Assembly (NCBI GenBank): GCA_963736175.1
Contig: CAVTNU010000036.1
Coordinates: 1-64,000 of the forward strand
Source: Rhodoblastus sp963736175
GTDB lineage: Bacteria > Pseudomonadota > Alphaproteobacteria > Rhizobiales > Beijerinckiaceae
DNA: 64,000 bases
Reading direction: 5' to 3'
Positions within the stretch are counted from its first letter, which is position 1; each line of letters starts with the position of its first letter. Shown piece by piece: positions 39,969 to 47,352 of this stretch. Made by a program: the position numbers and the translations under genes. The notes below the pieces were generated by a model. That model saw nothing but the letters and a program-made list of their open reading frames with translations, searched no databases and was not told where the DNA came from.

Positions 39969-41729
39969 TCACACCAGCATCTTGCCTTTGTCGTCGATGA
40001 CCGAACCGATGTCGCCGTCAGCGTCGGGCAGAATCATTTCATTATGCGCCTTGCCCGAGGGAATCATCGGCAGGCAGTTCTCCGCCTTGTCGACCAGACA
40101 ATCGAACACGACCGCCTTGGGACTGTCGATCATCTCCAGGATCGCCTCATCGAGCTTGGCGGGGTCCGAACAGCGAATGCCATGCATGCCGTACGCCTCC
40201 GCCAGCTTGACGAAATCGGGCAGCGCGGCGGAGTAGGAGCTGGAGTAGCGCCCGCCGTGCAGCAGCTCCTGCCACTGGCGCACCATGCCCATATACTCGT
40301 TGTTGAGGATGAATATCTTCACCGGGCACCGGAATTGCGAAGCGGTGGAGAGCTCCTGAATGTTCATCAAAATCGAGGCTTCGCCAGCGATGTCGATAAC
40401 GAGCGCGTCGGGATGGGCGAGTTGCGTGCCGATCGCGGCGGGCAGGCCGTAGCCCATCGTGCCGAGGCCGCCGGACGTCATCCAGCGGTTCGGCTCCTCG
40501 AAATGATAATGCTGGGCCGCCCACATCTGATGCTGGCCGACCTCGGTGGTGATGTAGGTCTTGCGGTTCTTGGTCAGCTCATAGAGCCGCTCGATGGCGT
40601 ATTGCGGCTTGATCACCTGATCCGACTTCTTGTAGCCGAAGCTGTTGCGCGCGCGCCATTTGTCGATCTGCGCCCACCAGGCCGCATGCGCCTTTTTGTC
40701 CACCGGATGCGCCTCGGCGCGCCACAGCCGCACCAGATCGTCGAGCGCATGGGCGCAATCGCCGACGATGCCGAGATCGACCTTGACGTTCTTGTTGATC
40801 GAGGACGGATCGATGTCGATATGGATCTTCCTCGAGTGCGGAGCAAAGGCGTCGAGGCGGCCGGTGATACGGTCGTCGAAACGCGCGCCGATGGCGATCA
40901 TCAGATCGCAGTCGTGCATGGCGTTATTGGCTTCGTAGGAGCCGTGCATGCCCAGCATGCCGAGCCAGTTCTTGCCGGAAGCCGGATAGGCGCCGAGCCC
41001 CATCAAGGTCGAGGTGATGGGAAAATCGGTCTGGGCGACGAGTTCGCGCAGCAGGGTCGAGGCCAAAGGTCCCGAGTTGATGACGCCGCCGCCGGTATAG
41101 AAGATTGGCTTCTTGGCGGCCGCCATCATCGCCACGGCTTGTTTGATCTTGGCGATCTCGGGCTTGACCTGCGGCGCGTAGGTCTTGTGCTGGATGTTCT
41201 TCGGCGCCGAATAGGTTCCCGTTGCGAACTGCACGTCCTTGGGAATATCGACCACCACCGGACCGGGACGTCCGGAACGGGCGATATAAAAGGCCTCGTG
41301 CAGAATGCGCGGCAGATCCTCGATCTTGCGCACGAGATAATTGTGCTTGGTGCAATGGCGGGTGATGCCGACCGTATCGCATTCCTGAAAAGCGTCGGAG
41401 CCGATCAGATGCGTCGGCACCTGTCCGGTGATGCAGACAATCGGGATCGAATCCATCAAGGCGTCGGTCAACCCGGTGATGGCGTTGGTGGCGCCGGGAC
41501 CGGACGTGACCAGCAAAGCGCCGACCTTGCCGGTCGAGCGGGCATAGCCTTCCGCGGCGTGCGCCGCGCCCTGTTCATGGCGAACGAGAACGTGATGGAC
41601 CTTGTCCTGATGGAACAGGGCGTCATAAATGGGAAGAACCGCGCCGCCCGGATAGCCAAAAAGCGTCGTCACGCCCTGGTCCTGCAGGGCTTGCACCACC
41701 ATTTCGGCGCCGGTCATGATCTTCGACAT
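39969..41729 (-). CDS. ilvB: Acetolactate synthase large (catalytic) subunit
   Basis: 586 residues from the ATG giving MSKIMTGAEMVVQALQDQG, with GGAG 9 nt upstream. The N-terminal ThDP domain includes LFGYPGGAVLPIYDAL and the catalytic Glu region VRHEQGAAHAAEGYAR. The C-terminal ThDP-binding motif includes IDIAGEASILMNIQELSTAS. It makes acetolactate and acetohydroxybutyrate, the first common step to valine, leucine and isoleucine. The ThDP motif reads GEAS where most relatives have GDGS or GDAS. Expression is probably controlled by the upstream leader at 41803-41962. Confidence 0.93.
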   Translation of the reverse strand: MSKIMTGAEMVVQALQDQGVTTLFGYPGGAVLPIYDALFHQDKVHHVLVRHEQGAAHAAEGYARSTGKVGALLVTSGPGATNAITGLTDALMDSIPIVCITGQVPTHLIGSDAFQECDTVGITRHCTKHNYLVRKIEDLPRILHEAFYIARSGRPGPVVVDIPKDVQFATGTYSAPKNIQHKTYAPQVKPEIAKIKQAVAMMAAAKKPIFYTGGGVINSGPLASTLLRELVAQTDFPITSTLMGLGAYPASGKNWLGMLGMHGSYEANNAMHDCDLMIAIGARFDDRITGRLDAFAPHSRKIHIDIDPSSINKNVKVDLGIVGDCAHALDDLVRLWRAEAHPVDKKAHAAWWAQIDKWRARNSFGYKKSDQVIKPQYAIERLYELTKNRKTYITTEVGQHQMWAAQHYHFEEPNRWMTSGGLGTMGYGLPAAIGTQLAHPDALVIDIAGEASILMNIQELSTASQFRCPVKIFILNNEYMGMVRQWQELLHGGRYSSSYSAALPDFVKLAEAYGMHGIRCSDPAKLDEAILEMIDSPKAVVFDCLVDKAENCLPMIPSGKAHNEMILPDADGDIGSVIDDKGKMLV

Positions 41730-41802
41730 CGGTCTGCTCCAGTTTTCGCGCTTTGTCCCAGTCGCTCGTTTTTTTTGCAATCCTCGGGTCCGCGCGGACA
41801 AT

Positions 41803-41825
41803 AAAAAAGGCCCCTTTCGGGACCC
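41803..41825 (-). terminator. Attenuator terminator in the ilvBH leader
   Basis: On the minus strand GGTCCC-GAAA-GGGGCC forms a 6-bp stem with a stable tetraloop, followed by TTTTTTATT. It lies between the leader peptide and ilvB. The upstream GGGAC within the leader coding region can pair with GTCCC and disrupt it, giving an antiterminator. Confidence 0.8.
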
Positions 41826-41853
41826 GGATAAGCGCCAGCGGCAGGGTTCCGGG

Positions 41854-41904
41854 CTATGCCCGTCCCGCTTCTGGCGCCGGAATTACGACAAGAAAATTGC
41901 GCAC
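41854..41904 (-). CDS. ilv leader peptide, 16 aa
   Basis: A GTG-started reading frame encoding MRNFLVVIPAPEAGRA then TAG. It has four successive Leu-Val-Val-Ile codons. AGGAAA precedes the GTG by 8 nt. The frame is closed just upstream by a TGA. The peptide lies 30 nt after a good promoter and ends 29 nt before the terminator hairpin. Ribosome stalling at these codons when branched-chain aminoacyl-tRNAs are short would favour readthrough into ilvB. It is too short for normal gene finders. Confidence 0.75.
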   Translation of the reverse strand: MRNFLVVIPAPEAGRA

Positions 41905-41933
41905 GAGCCACGTTTCCTGAAAGATTTCGCCTT

Positions 41934-41962
41934 TTCATAAGCGAGCTTGATCGTCGGGTCAA
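41934..41962 (-). promoter_or_regulatory. Sigma70-type promoter of the ilvBH leader
   Basis: TTGACC at 41962-41957, a 17-bp spacer, and TATGAA at 41939-41934. Transcription would start near 41927, leaving a short 5-prime end before the leader peptide. Both boxes are close to consensus and the spacing is ideal. Confidence 0.7.
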
Positions 41963-42127
41963 GCGCGCCCGGAACAAAAGGACGGCCTGCGACGCGGCGC
42001 CGCGCTTGGCGGGCGAGCCCGGTTCGCGAGCCGCCATCAAGCTGCGCACAGGGCTGGCTGGCGCGCATTCGACGCTTGCCGGCCGGCAAGCATCCCGGCT
42101 AAACGAGCATAACCTTCAGGAGCGAAC

Positions 42128-42340
42128 ATGAGTCACGATCCTCAGACCGCCGCCCGGCTCGACGCTCTGGAAACCCACGTCGCCCATCTCGACCGCGTCG
42201 TAACCGACCTAAACGACGTGATCGCCGCGCAATGGCGCAAGATCGATCAGATGGCCCGCGAAATTGGCCGGCTCCGCGAAGAATGGCAAAACACGACGCC
42301 CTCGCGCAACCTGCCGGAGCCCCCTCCCCCGCATTATTGA
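42128..42340 (+). CDS. slyX: SlyX family protein
   Basis: 70 residues. A coiled-coil heptad pattern (RLDALETHVAHLDRVVTDLN) is followed by IGRLREEW and the characteristic Pro-rich end PEPPPPHY of SlyX proteins. The family is widespread and its function is unclear. AGGAGCG precedes the ATG. It converges on the DUF4399 gene with a 6-bp gap; a GCGGTTA-g-TAACCGC palindrome (42343-42357) lies at the junction. Confidence 0.88.
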   Translation: MSHDPQTAARLDALETHVAHLDRVVTDLNDVIAAQWRKIDQMAREIGRLREEWQNTTPSRNLPEPPPPHY

Positions 42341-42346
42341 GAGCGG

Positions 42347-42796
42347 TTAGTAACCGCCGGGCGCGGGCGCGTCTTGTACGGTGATGGCGATCGGCGCGCT
42401 GAACGCGGGCGGATGGCCCTGAGCTTGATCGCCATCGTCGAGCAGCAATTGCAGCCTGTGTTTGCCGGGCGGCAAGGTCAGTTCGGCCTCGGTCTGGCCC
42501 TCGCCAAAGCGAATGTGATTCTCGTCAACGGGAAACGGCTTGTCCGTATCTGGCGGCGGCGCGTCGACGATCACATGAAAATGGCCGGATTTTTCCTTGG
42601 CGACGTCGGTCGACGCGGCGTTCCCGCGCTTGAAGCCAAAGCGCATTCTCACCGGATTGTCGACTAGGGAGCCGTCGGCGGGAGCGATGAAAAACACGTC
42701 CGGCTTTGTCGCGCCGCCCTCCTGCGCCCGCGCCGACGCGGCGACAAGCAAAACGCCGATCAGCGCGAGAACCTTGGGGGCGAGAAGTGCTGACAT
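42347..42796 (-). CDS. DUF4399-type secreted protein
   Basis: 149 residues from the ATG with AGGAG 9 nt upstream. The signal peptide is at about 1-23 (ALIGVLLVAASARA). The mature part has DVFFIAPADGSLVDNPVRMR, KSGHFHVIVDAPPPD and LPPGKHRLQLLLDDGDQAQG, the pattern of DUF4399 proteins, a periplasmic beta-sandwich family of unknown function. The HFHV motif could bind metal, but that is speculation. Confidence 0.75.
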   Translation of the reverse strand: MSALLAPKVLALIGVLLVAASARAQEGGATKPDVFFIAPADGSLVDNPVRMRFGFKRGNAASTDVAKEKSGHFHVIVDAPPPDTDKPFPVDENHIRFGEGQTEAELTLPPGKHRLQLLLDDGDQAQGHPPAFSAPIAITVQDAPAPGGY

Positions 42797-42990
42797 GCCG
42801 ACGTCTCCTGTTCGCCGTTTGGTCGTCGTCTTTTTGCGGCTCCAGCCCGGCCGCGTTTTCGACCTGTCCATCACGCGCCGCTTCGCGCAGCGGCGTCAAG
42901 ACCGTGGGTTTGCGTAGAATCGGCGTGTCTTTACAGCTTCGCGCCCGCCTCATAGGCTTGCGAAAAACAACGCATGTGGGGGAGGAAGTC

Positions 42991-44100
42991 ATGAAAAGTC
43001 GCGCCGCTGTCGCCTTCGAAGCCGGGAAAAAGCTGGAAATCGTCGAGGTCGACGTCGAGGGCCCCAAGCAGGGTGAGGTCCTCGTCGAGATCAAGGCCAG
43101 CGGCGTCTGCCATACCGACGACTTCACCATTTCCGGCGCCGATCCCGAAGGGCTTTTTCCAGCGATCATGGGCCACGAGGGCGCGGGCGTCGTCGTCGAC
43201 ATCGGCCCCAACGTGACGACGCTTAAAAAGGGCGACCACGTCATTCCGCTCTACACGCCCGAATGCCGCGAGTGCGAATATTGCCTGTCGCGCAAGACCA
43301 ATCTCTGCCAGAAAATCCGCGTCACTCAGGGGCAGGGCGTGATGCCGGACGGCGGTTCGCGGTTTTCCTATAAGGGCGCCAAGGTCCATCACTATATGGG
43401 CTGCTCGACCTTCTCCAACTTCACCATCGTGCCGGAAATCGCCCTGGCCAAGGTGCGTTCCGACGCGCCCTTCGACAAGATCTGCTACATCGGCTGCGGC
43501 GTCACCACCGGCATCGGCGCGGTGATCAACACGGCGCGGGTCGAGCCTGGCGCCAACGCGATCGTTTTCGGCCTCGGCGGCATCGGCCTCAATGTCCTGC
43601 AAGGCCTGAAAATGGTCGGCGCCAACATGATCGTCGGCGTCGACCTCAACGACGACCGCGAAGCCTGGGGCAAACGTTTCGGCATGACGCATTTCGTCAA
43701 TCCGTCGAAAATTTCCGGCGATCTCGTCGCCCATCTGGTGGAGCTGACCGGCGGCGGCGCCGATTACACGTTCGAGTGCATCGGCAATGTCAAAGTGATG
43801 CGCCAGGCCTTGGAAGCCTGCCACAAGGGTTGGGGCCAGTCCATTATCGTCGGCGTCGCCGGCGCGGGGGCGGAAATCGCCACCCGGCCATTCCAGCTCG
43901 TCACCGGACGCGTCTGGAAGGGCACGGCTTTCGGCGGCGCGCGCGGACGCACCGATGTGCCGAAAATCGTCGATTGGTATATGGACGGCAAAATCCAGAT
44001 CGATCCGATGATCACCCACGTCCTGCCGCTGGAGCGGATCAACGACGCGTTTGATCTGATGCATTCCGGCCGCTCTATCCGCTCGGTGGTGACGTTTTGA
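42991..44100 (+). CDS. frmA: S-(hydroxymethyl)glutathione dehydrogenase (class III alcohol dehydrogenase)
   Basis: 369 residues, the usual length, from the ATG after GGAGGA. The catalytic zinc ligand is in KASGVCHTDDFTISGADPEG and MGHEGAG. The structural zinc cysteines are in ECRECEYCLSRKTNLCQ. The Rossmann motif FGLGGIGLNVLQGLKMVG binds NAD. It oxidises the adduct of formaldehyde and glutathione to S-formylglutathione. No S-formylglutathione hydrolase gene is adjacent. Longer in-frame starts upstream are antisense to the DUF4399 gene and are rejected. Confidence 0.93.
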   Translation: MKSRAAVAFEAGKKLEIVEVDVEGPKQGEVLVEIKASGVCHTDDFTISGADPEGLFPAIMGHEGAGVVVDIGPNVTTLKKGDHVIPLYTPECRECEYCLSRKTNLCQKIRVTQGQGVMPDGGSRFSYKGAKVHHYMGCSTFSNFTIVPEIALAKVRSDAPFDKICYIGCGVTTGIGAVINTARVEPGANAIVFGLGGIGLNVLQGLKMVGANMIVGVDLNDDREAWGKRFGMTHFVNPSKISGDLVAHLVELTGGGADYTFECIGNVKVMRQALEACHKGWGQSIIVGVAGAGAEIATRPFQLVTGRVWKGTAFGGARGRTDVPKIVDWYMDGKIQIDPMITHVLPLERINDAFDLMHSGRSIRSVVTF

Positions 44101-44202
44101 GAAAAGACGCCGGCTTCCGCCGCCGCTGACCAGCAACATCGTGACTTTGGCGCGATTTGGTGCGAAAAGGGCGCCGCATTTCACTTCGCGCCGGGTTTTC
44201 CC

Positions 44203-44901
44203 ATGTCGATGATCGATTCCATCCGCAAACAAATCGTCCCCATCCATCCCGAGGGCTATGTCTTCATCGCCGGCTTCGCCATCGCCGCGCTGGCGCTGGA
44301 CTGGCCGTGGCGGCCGCTCGGCTGGATCGGCTTTATTCTAACTCTCTGGTGTGCCTATTTTTTTCGCGACCCGCCGCGCGTCACGCCGGTCTCGGACGGG
44401 CTGGTCGTTTCGCCCGCCGACGGCGTTGTCTGCTCCATCGGCTCTTTCGCGCCGCCGCCGGAACTGGGGCTCGGAACCGATCCGATGCAGCGCGTCTGCG
44501 TGTTCATGAGCGTGTTCGACTGCCACGTGAACCGCGCGCCGGTGACCGGCCGCATCGCCAAAATTGCTTACAAGCCCGGCCTGTTCGTTAACGCCGACCT
44601 CGACAAGGCGAGCGAGGACAACGAGCGCAACGGCTTGATCATCGAAGCCAATCAGGGCCGGTTCGGCGTGGTCCAGGTCGCCGGCCTGATCGCCAGACGC
44701 ATCGTTTCTTTCGTCAAGGAAGGCCAGAGTCTTGGCGTCGGCGACCGCTTCGGACTGATCCGTTTCGGCTCGCGCGTCGACGTCTATATGCCCGCGGGCG
44801 CGCGCATCCTCGTCGGCCTCGGCTCCAAAACGGTGGCCGGCGAAACGGTGCTGGCCGACTACCAGAACGGGCAGTCCGAGCGTCATTACAAGGTCGGCTG
44901 A
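44203..44901 (+). CDS. psd: Phosphatidylserine decarboxylase
   Basis: 232 residues, the short form found in alphaproteobacteria. Membrane segments lie near the N-terminus (about 20-55). Active-site regions include VSPADGVVCSIGSF and MSVFDCHVNRAPVTGRI. The self-cleavage site is IRFGSRVDVYMP, where the serine becomes the pyruvoyl cofactor. It converts phosphatidylserine to phosphatidylethanolamine. It lies 2 bp upstream of pssA, which makes its substrate. Confidence 0.93.
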   Translation: MSMIDSIRKQIVPIHPEGYVFIAGFAIAALALDWPWRPLGWIGFILTLWCAYFFRDPPRVTPVSDGLVVSPADGVVCSIGSFAPPPELGLGTDPMQRVCVFMSVFDCHVNRAPVTGRIAKIAYKPGLFVNADLDKASEDNERNGLIIEANQGRFGVVQVAGLIARRIVSFVKEGQSLGVGDRFGLIRFGSRVDVYMPAGARILVGLGSKTVAGETVLADYQNGQSERHYKVG

Positions 44902-44903
44902 AC

Positions 44904-45734
44904 ATGAACGAGGACTCTCCTCAAGCGACGTCGGGCGTTCGCCCGCAATTGCGGGGCCTTCGCGGTCTGCCCTTGCGCTTCGTCGTGCCCAATATCGTCA
45001 CGCTGCTGGCGCTGTGCGCCGGTCTGACCGCCATCCGGTTCGCCTTCGAGGGGCGTTTCGATATTTCGGTCCTGCTCATCCTCGTCGCGGCGGTGCTTGA
45101 CGGCGTCGACGGGCGCATCGCCCGCGCCCTTAAAGGAGCGTCGCGCTTCGGCGCGGAGCTGGACTCGCTCGCCGATTTCATTGATTTTGGCGTCGCGCCG
45201 GGTCTGATCCTCTATCTGGCCAGCCTGCACGAAATCAAAAGCGTCGGATGGTTCGCCGTGCTGGTCTTCGCCATCGCCGGAGCGCTGCGGCTGGCGCGGT
45301 TCAATGTGATGATCGACGATCCGGACAAGCCTGCGTGGGCCGGAAAATTCTTTACCGGCATGCCAGCGCCAGCCGGCGCGGTGACGGTTCTCTTGCCGCT
45401 CTACGTGCAAACGGCGCTCAACCTGCAATTGACGCGCGCGATGGCGGCGTGGGAGATCGTTTACGTCCTCGTCATCGCCTTGCTCATGGCGAGCCGCATT
45501 CCCCATTATTCCGGCAAGACGATCGGACGCGTGCCGCGCGAATATTTCATTTTCGTGCTGTTTGGCGTCGCGGCGTTTCTCGTGCTGCTCGCCACCTTTC
45601 CCGTCGAATTGTTGATCTTCCTGTCGCTCGCCTATTTGAGCCTGATACCGTTTTCGGCGCGCGCCTATAAAAGGCTCGCCGCCGCCGACGAAGCGCGGAA
45701 AACCGCCGCCGGCCCGACCGCGCCCGAAACGTGA
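44904..45734 (+). CDS. pssA: CDP-diacylglycerol-serine O-phosphatidyltransferase
   Basis: 276 residues, a multi-pass membrane enzyme. The CDP-alcohol phosphotransferase motif is split over DGVDGRIARAL and GAELDSLADFIDFGVAPG (DG-x2-AR-x8-G-x3-D-x3-D). It makes phosphatidylserine for Psd. Further membrane segments follow. It is coupled to the PhzF gene by a GTGA overlap. Confidence 0.94.
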   Translation: MNEDSPQATSGVRPQLRGLRGLPLRFVVPNIVTLLALCAGLTAIRFAFEGRFDISVLLILVAAVLDGVDGRIARALKGASRFGAELDSLADFIDFGVAPGLILYLASLHEIKSVGWFAVLVFAIAGALRLARFNVMIDDPDKPAWAGKFFTGMPAPAGAVTVLLPLYVQTALNLQLTRAMAAWEIVYVLVIALLMASRIPHYSGKTIGRVPREYFIFVLFGVAAFLVLLATFPVELLIFLSLAYLSLIPFSARAYKRLAAADEARKTAAGPTAPET

Positions 45735-46651
45735 GGACGCCTTTGCGCCTGCCGTTTTTTACGCTCGACGTCTTCACCGATGCGCCCTTTTCCGGCAATC
45801 CGCTGGCCGTTGTGCTGGACGCCGACGCGCTACCCGCCGAGCGTATGCAAGCTGTCGCCCGCGAGTTCAACCTGTCCGAAACAGTGTTCGTCCAAAGGCC
45901 CCGCGATCCCGTGAATACCGCGCGCCTGCGCATATTCACGCCGCGGACGGAAATTCCATTCGCCGGCCATCCGACTATCGGCGCGGCGATCCTGATCGCG
46001 CAAAACCGCGCGCCGGACATGCTCGGCGAACAGCCTTTCCGCATTGCGTTGGAGCTGGACGCCGGCCTTGTCGTCTGCGAAGTCGCGCAGAAAAAACCCG
46101 CCGCGCCGCGCGCGATTTTCGCCTTGCCGCGCCTGCCGCAATTTCTCGGCGAGACTGGCGGCTTTGCCGACATCGCCGACGCGCTCGGCTTGTCGTCGTC
46201 CGACATCGGATTCGACGGACATCTGCCCTGCCTGTGTTCGGCCGGCGTGCCGATGGCTTTCATTCCGGTCGCCAGCCTTGCGGCCGTCGCCCGAATTAGT
46301 CCCCGACCCGAACGTTTCGTCGACGCTTTCCGTCTGAACCAGCCGGCCGTGTTCGTCTATACGCGCGAAACGCACGATCCCGCGCATGCGGTGCACGCCC
46401 GCATGTTCGCGCCGGCGCTCGGCGTGCCGGAAGACCCCGCCACAGGAGCCGCGGCTGCCGCGTTCGCCGCCGTGGCTGCGCGTTTCGAGCGTCCGGAAGA
46501 TGGCGAACACACGATTGTCATCGAACAGGGCTTCGAGATGGGCCGACCCAGCCATATCGTGTTGACCCTTGAGATCAGCGGCGGCGCGCTGGCGAGCGCC
46601 TCGATCGGCGGTCAGGCTGTTCGGATCAGCGACGGCTTCCTGCAGGCCTAG
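45731..46651 (+). CDS. PhzF-family isomerase-like protein
   Basis: 306 residues starting at a GTG that overlaps the pssA stop. The N-terminal motif is FTLDVFTDAPFSGNPLAVVL, the conserved Glu is in FNLSETVFVQ, and the second-half signature is MFAPALGVPEDPATGAAAAA. PhzF-fold proteins have a diaminopimelate epimerase-like structure and often catalyse proton-transfer isomerisation. The substrate of this one is unknown. It has no clear link to the upstream phospholipid genes apart from operon position. Confidence 0.85.
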   Translation: MRTPLRLPFFTLDVFTDAPFSGNPLAVVLDADALPAERMQAVAREFNLSETVFVQRPRDPVNTARLRIFTPRTEIPFAGHPTIGAAILIAQNRAPDMLGEQPFRIALELDAGLVVCEVAQKKPAAPRAIFALPRLPQFLGETGGFADIADALGLSSSDIGFDGHLPCLCSAGVPMAFIPVASLAAVARISPRPERFVDAFRLNQPAVFVYTRETHDPAHAVHARMFAPALGVPEDPATGAAAAAFAAVAARFERPEDGEHTIVIEQGFEMGRPSHIVLTLEISGGALASASIGGQAVRISDGFLQA

Positions 46652-46664
46652 AGCAGGTTGCTCT
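46650..46664. repeat. Short hairpin / possible dispersed intergenic element
   Basis: AGAGCA-ggt-TGCTCT, a perfect 6-bp inverted repeat overlapping the stop codon of the PhzF gene. The following 100 bp is non-coding. Its form resembles short palindromic elements common between genes in this order, but only one copy is seen here. Confidence 0.3.
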
Positions 46665-46847
46665 CATATGGAATCACTTGCGCCTGTTCCGACCGATCTT
46701 GATCGATTGTCGACGCCATCGCCGATGCGATCTTTGGCCGCATTAGGACGTGTTACCGACGTCACTTGGCCATTGGCCGCGCCGCGCATAGGTTGCGCCT
46801 TCCTGAACGAATTACACCAGTTACTCTGGTCCAGAAGGGTCGGAACA

Positions 46848-47330
46848 ATGAAATTCTCTTGGTTCGGGATATCGCCGGCCACGACCGAGAAGCTCGCCGA
46901 AGACTTGATCGCGCGCCACGGGTCGGGGGCGCTCAAAGAAGCCTTGCGTATGTCGGACTTGGCTTTCGACGCCGGCGCGATCAAGCTCAGCAAGGCGCTC
47001 TGGCTCGCGGCGCGCGATATCGCCGCTTCGACGAACCCAACCGTTCCGGCGATCGCCGCGATGGTCGCGTCAGCGTCTGTCGGCGCCGCATCGGACGCCG
47101 ACGATTCGGAATGCGCGATGACGGACTGGCTCGTCTTTTTTCGCGATCCTTTAAAGAGGCTTTGCGGCTCCATCGCGCGCCCGACCGAGGCGAGCGCTTT
47201 CGCCGACGCCGCGCGCTTATGGCGGCAGGGGCGAATGCTGGTCAGGATTGAAAACCCCGACGGCGACGGCGTCAGCCTCGCGCGCTTCTGGGCGTGGCTG
47301 GCCGCCAACGGAGACAAGATTTACGCCTGA
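46848..47330 (+). CDS. Hypothetical protein, 160 aa
   Basis: Starts MKFSWFGISPATTEKLAEDL. In-frame sequence upstream looks like a shadow of the PhzF gene end and non-coding DNA. The body is soluble, Ala-rich and helical, with an acidic cluster (SDADDSECAMTDW) and a C-terminal ENPDGDGVSLARFWAWLAAN. No known motif. It is convergent with the ABC transporter gene 22 bp away. Confidence 0.5.
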   Translation: MKFSWFGISPATTEKLAEDLIARHGSGALKEALRMSDLAFDAGAIKLSKALWLAARDIAASTNPTVPAIAAMVASASVGAASDADDSECAMTDWLVFFRDPLKRLCGSIARPTEASAFADAARLWRQGRMLVRIENPDGDGVSLARFWAWLAANGDKIYA

Positions 47331-47352
47331 GACGCGGTTTCCCGACCGTTCG

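Noticed and set aside
40044..41804. 586-codon open frame antisense to ilvB
   Set aside because: Arg/His/Gly-rich composition, follows the codon-position bias of ilvB, and resembles no protein; a shadow of a GC-rich gene.
42706..42990. N-terminal extension of frmA by 95 codons
   Set aside because: The extension is antisense to a good DUF4399 gene, and the ATG at 42991 has GGAGGA and gives the standard 369-residue enzyme.
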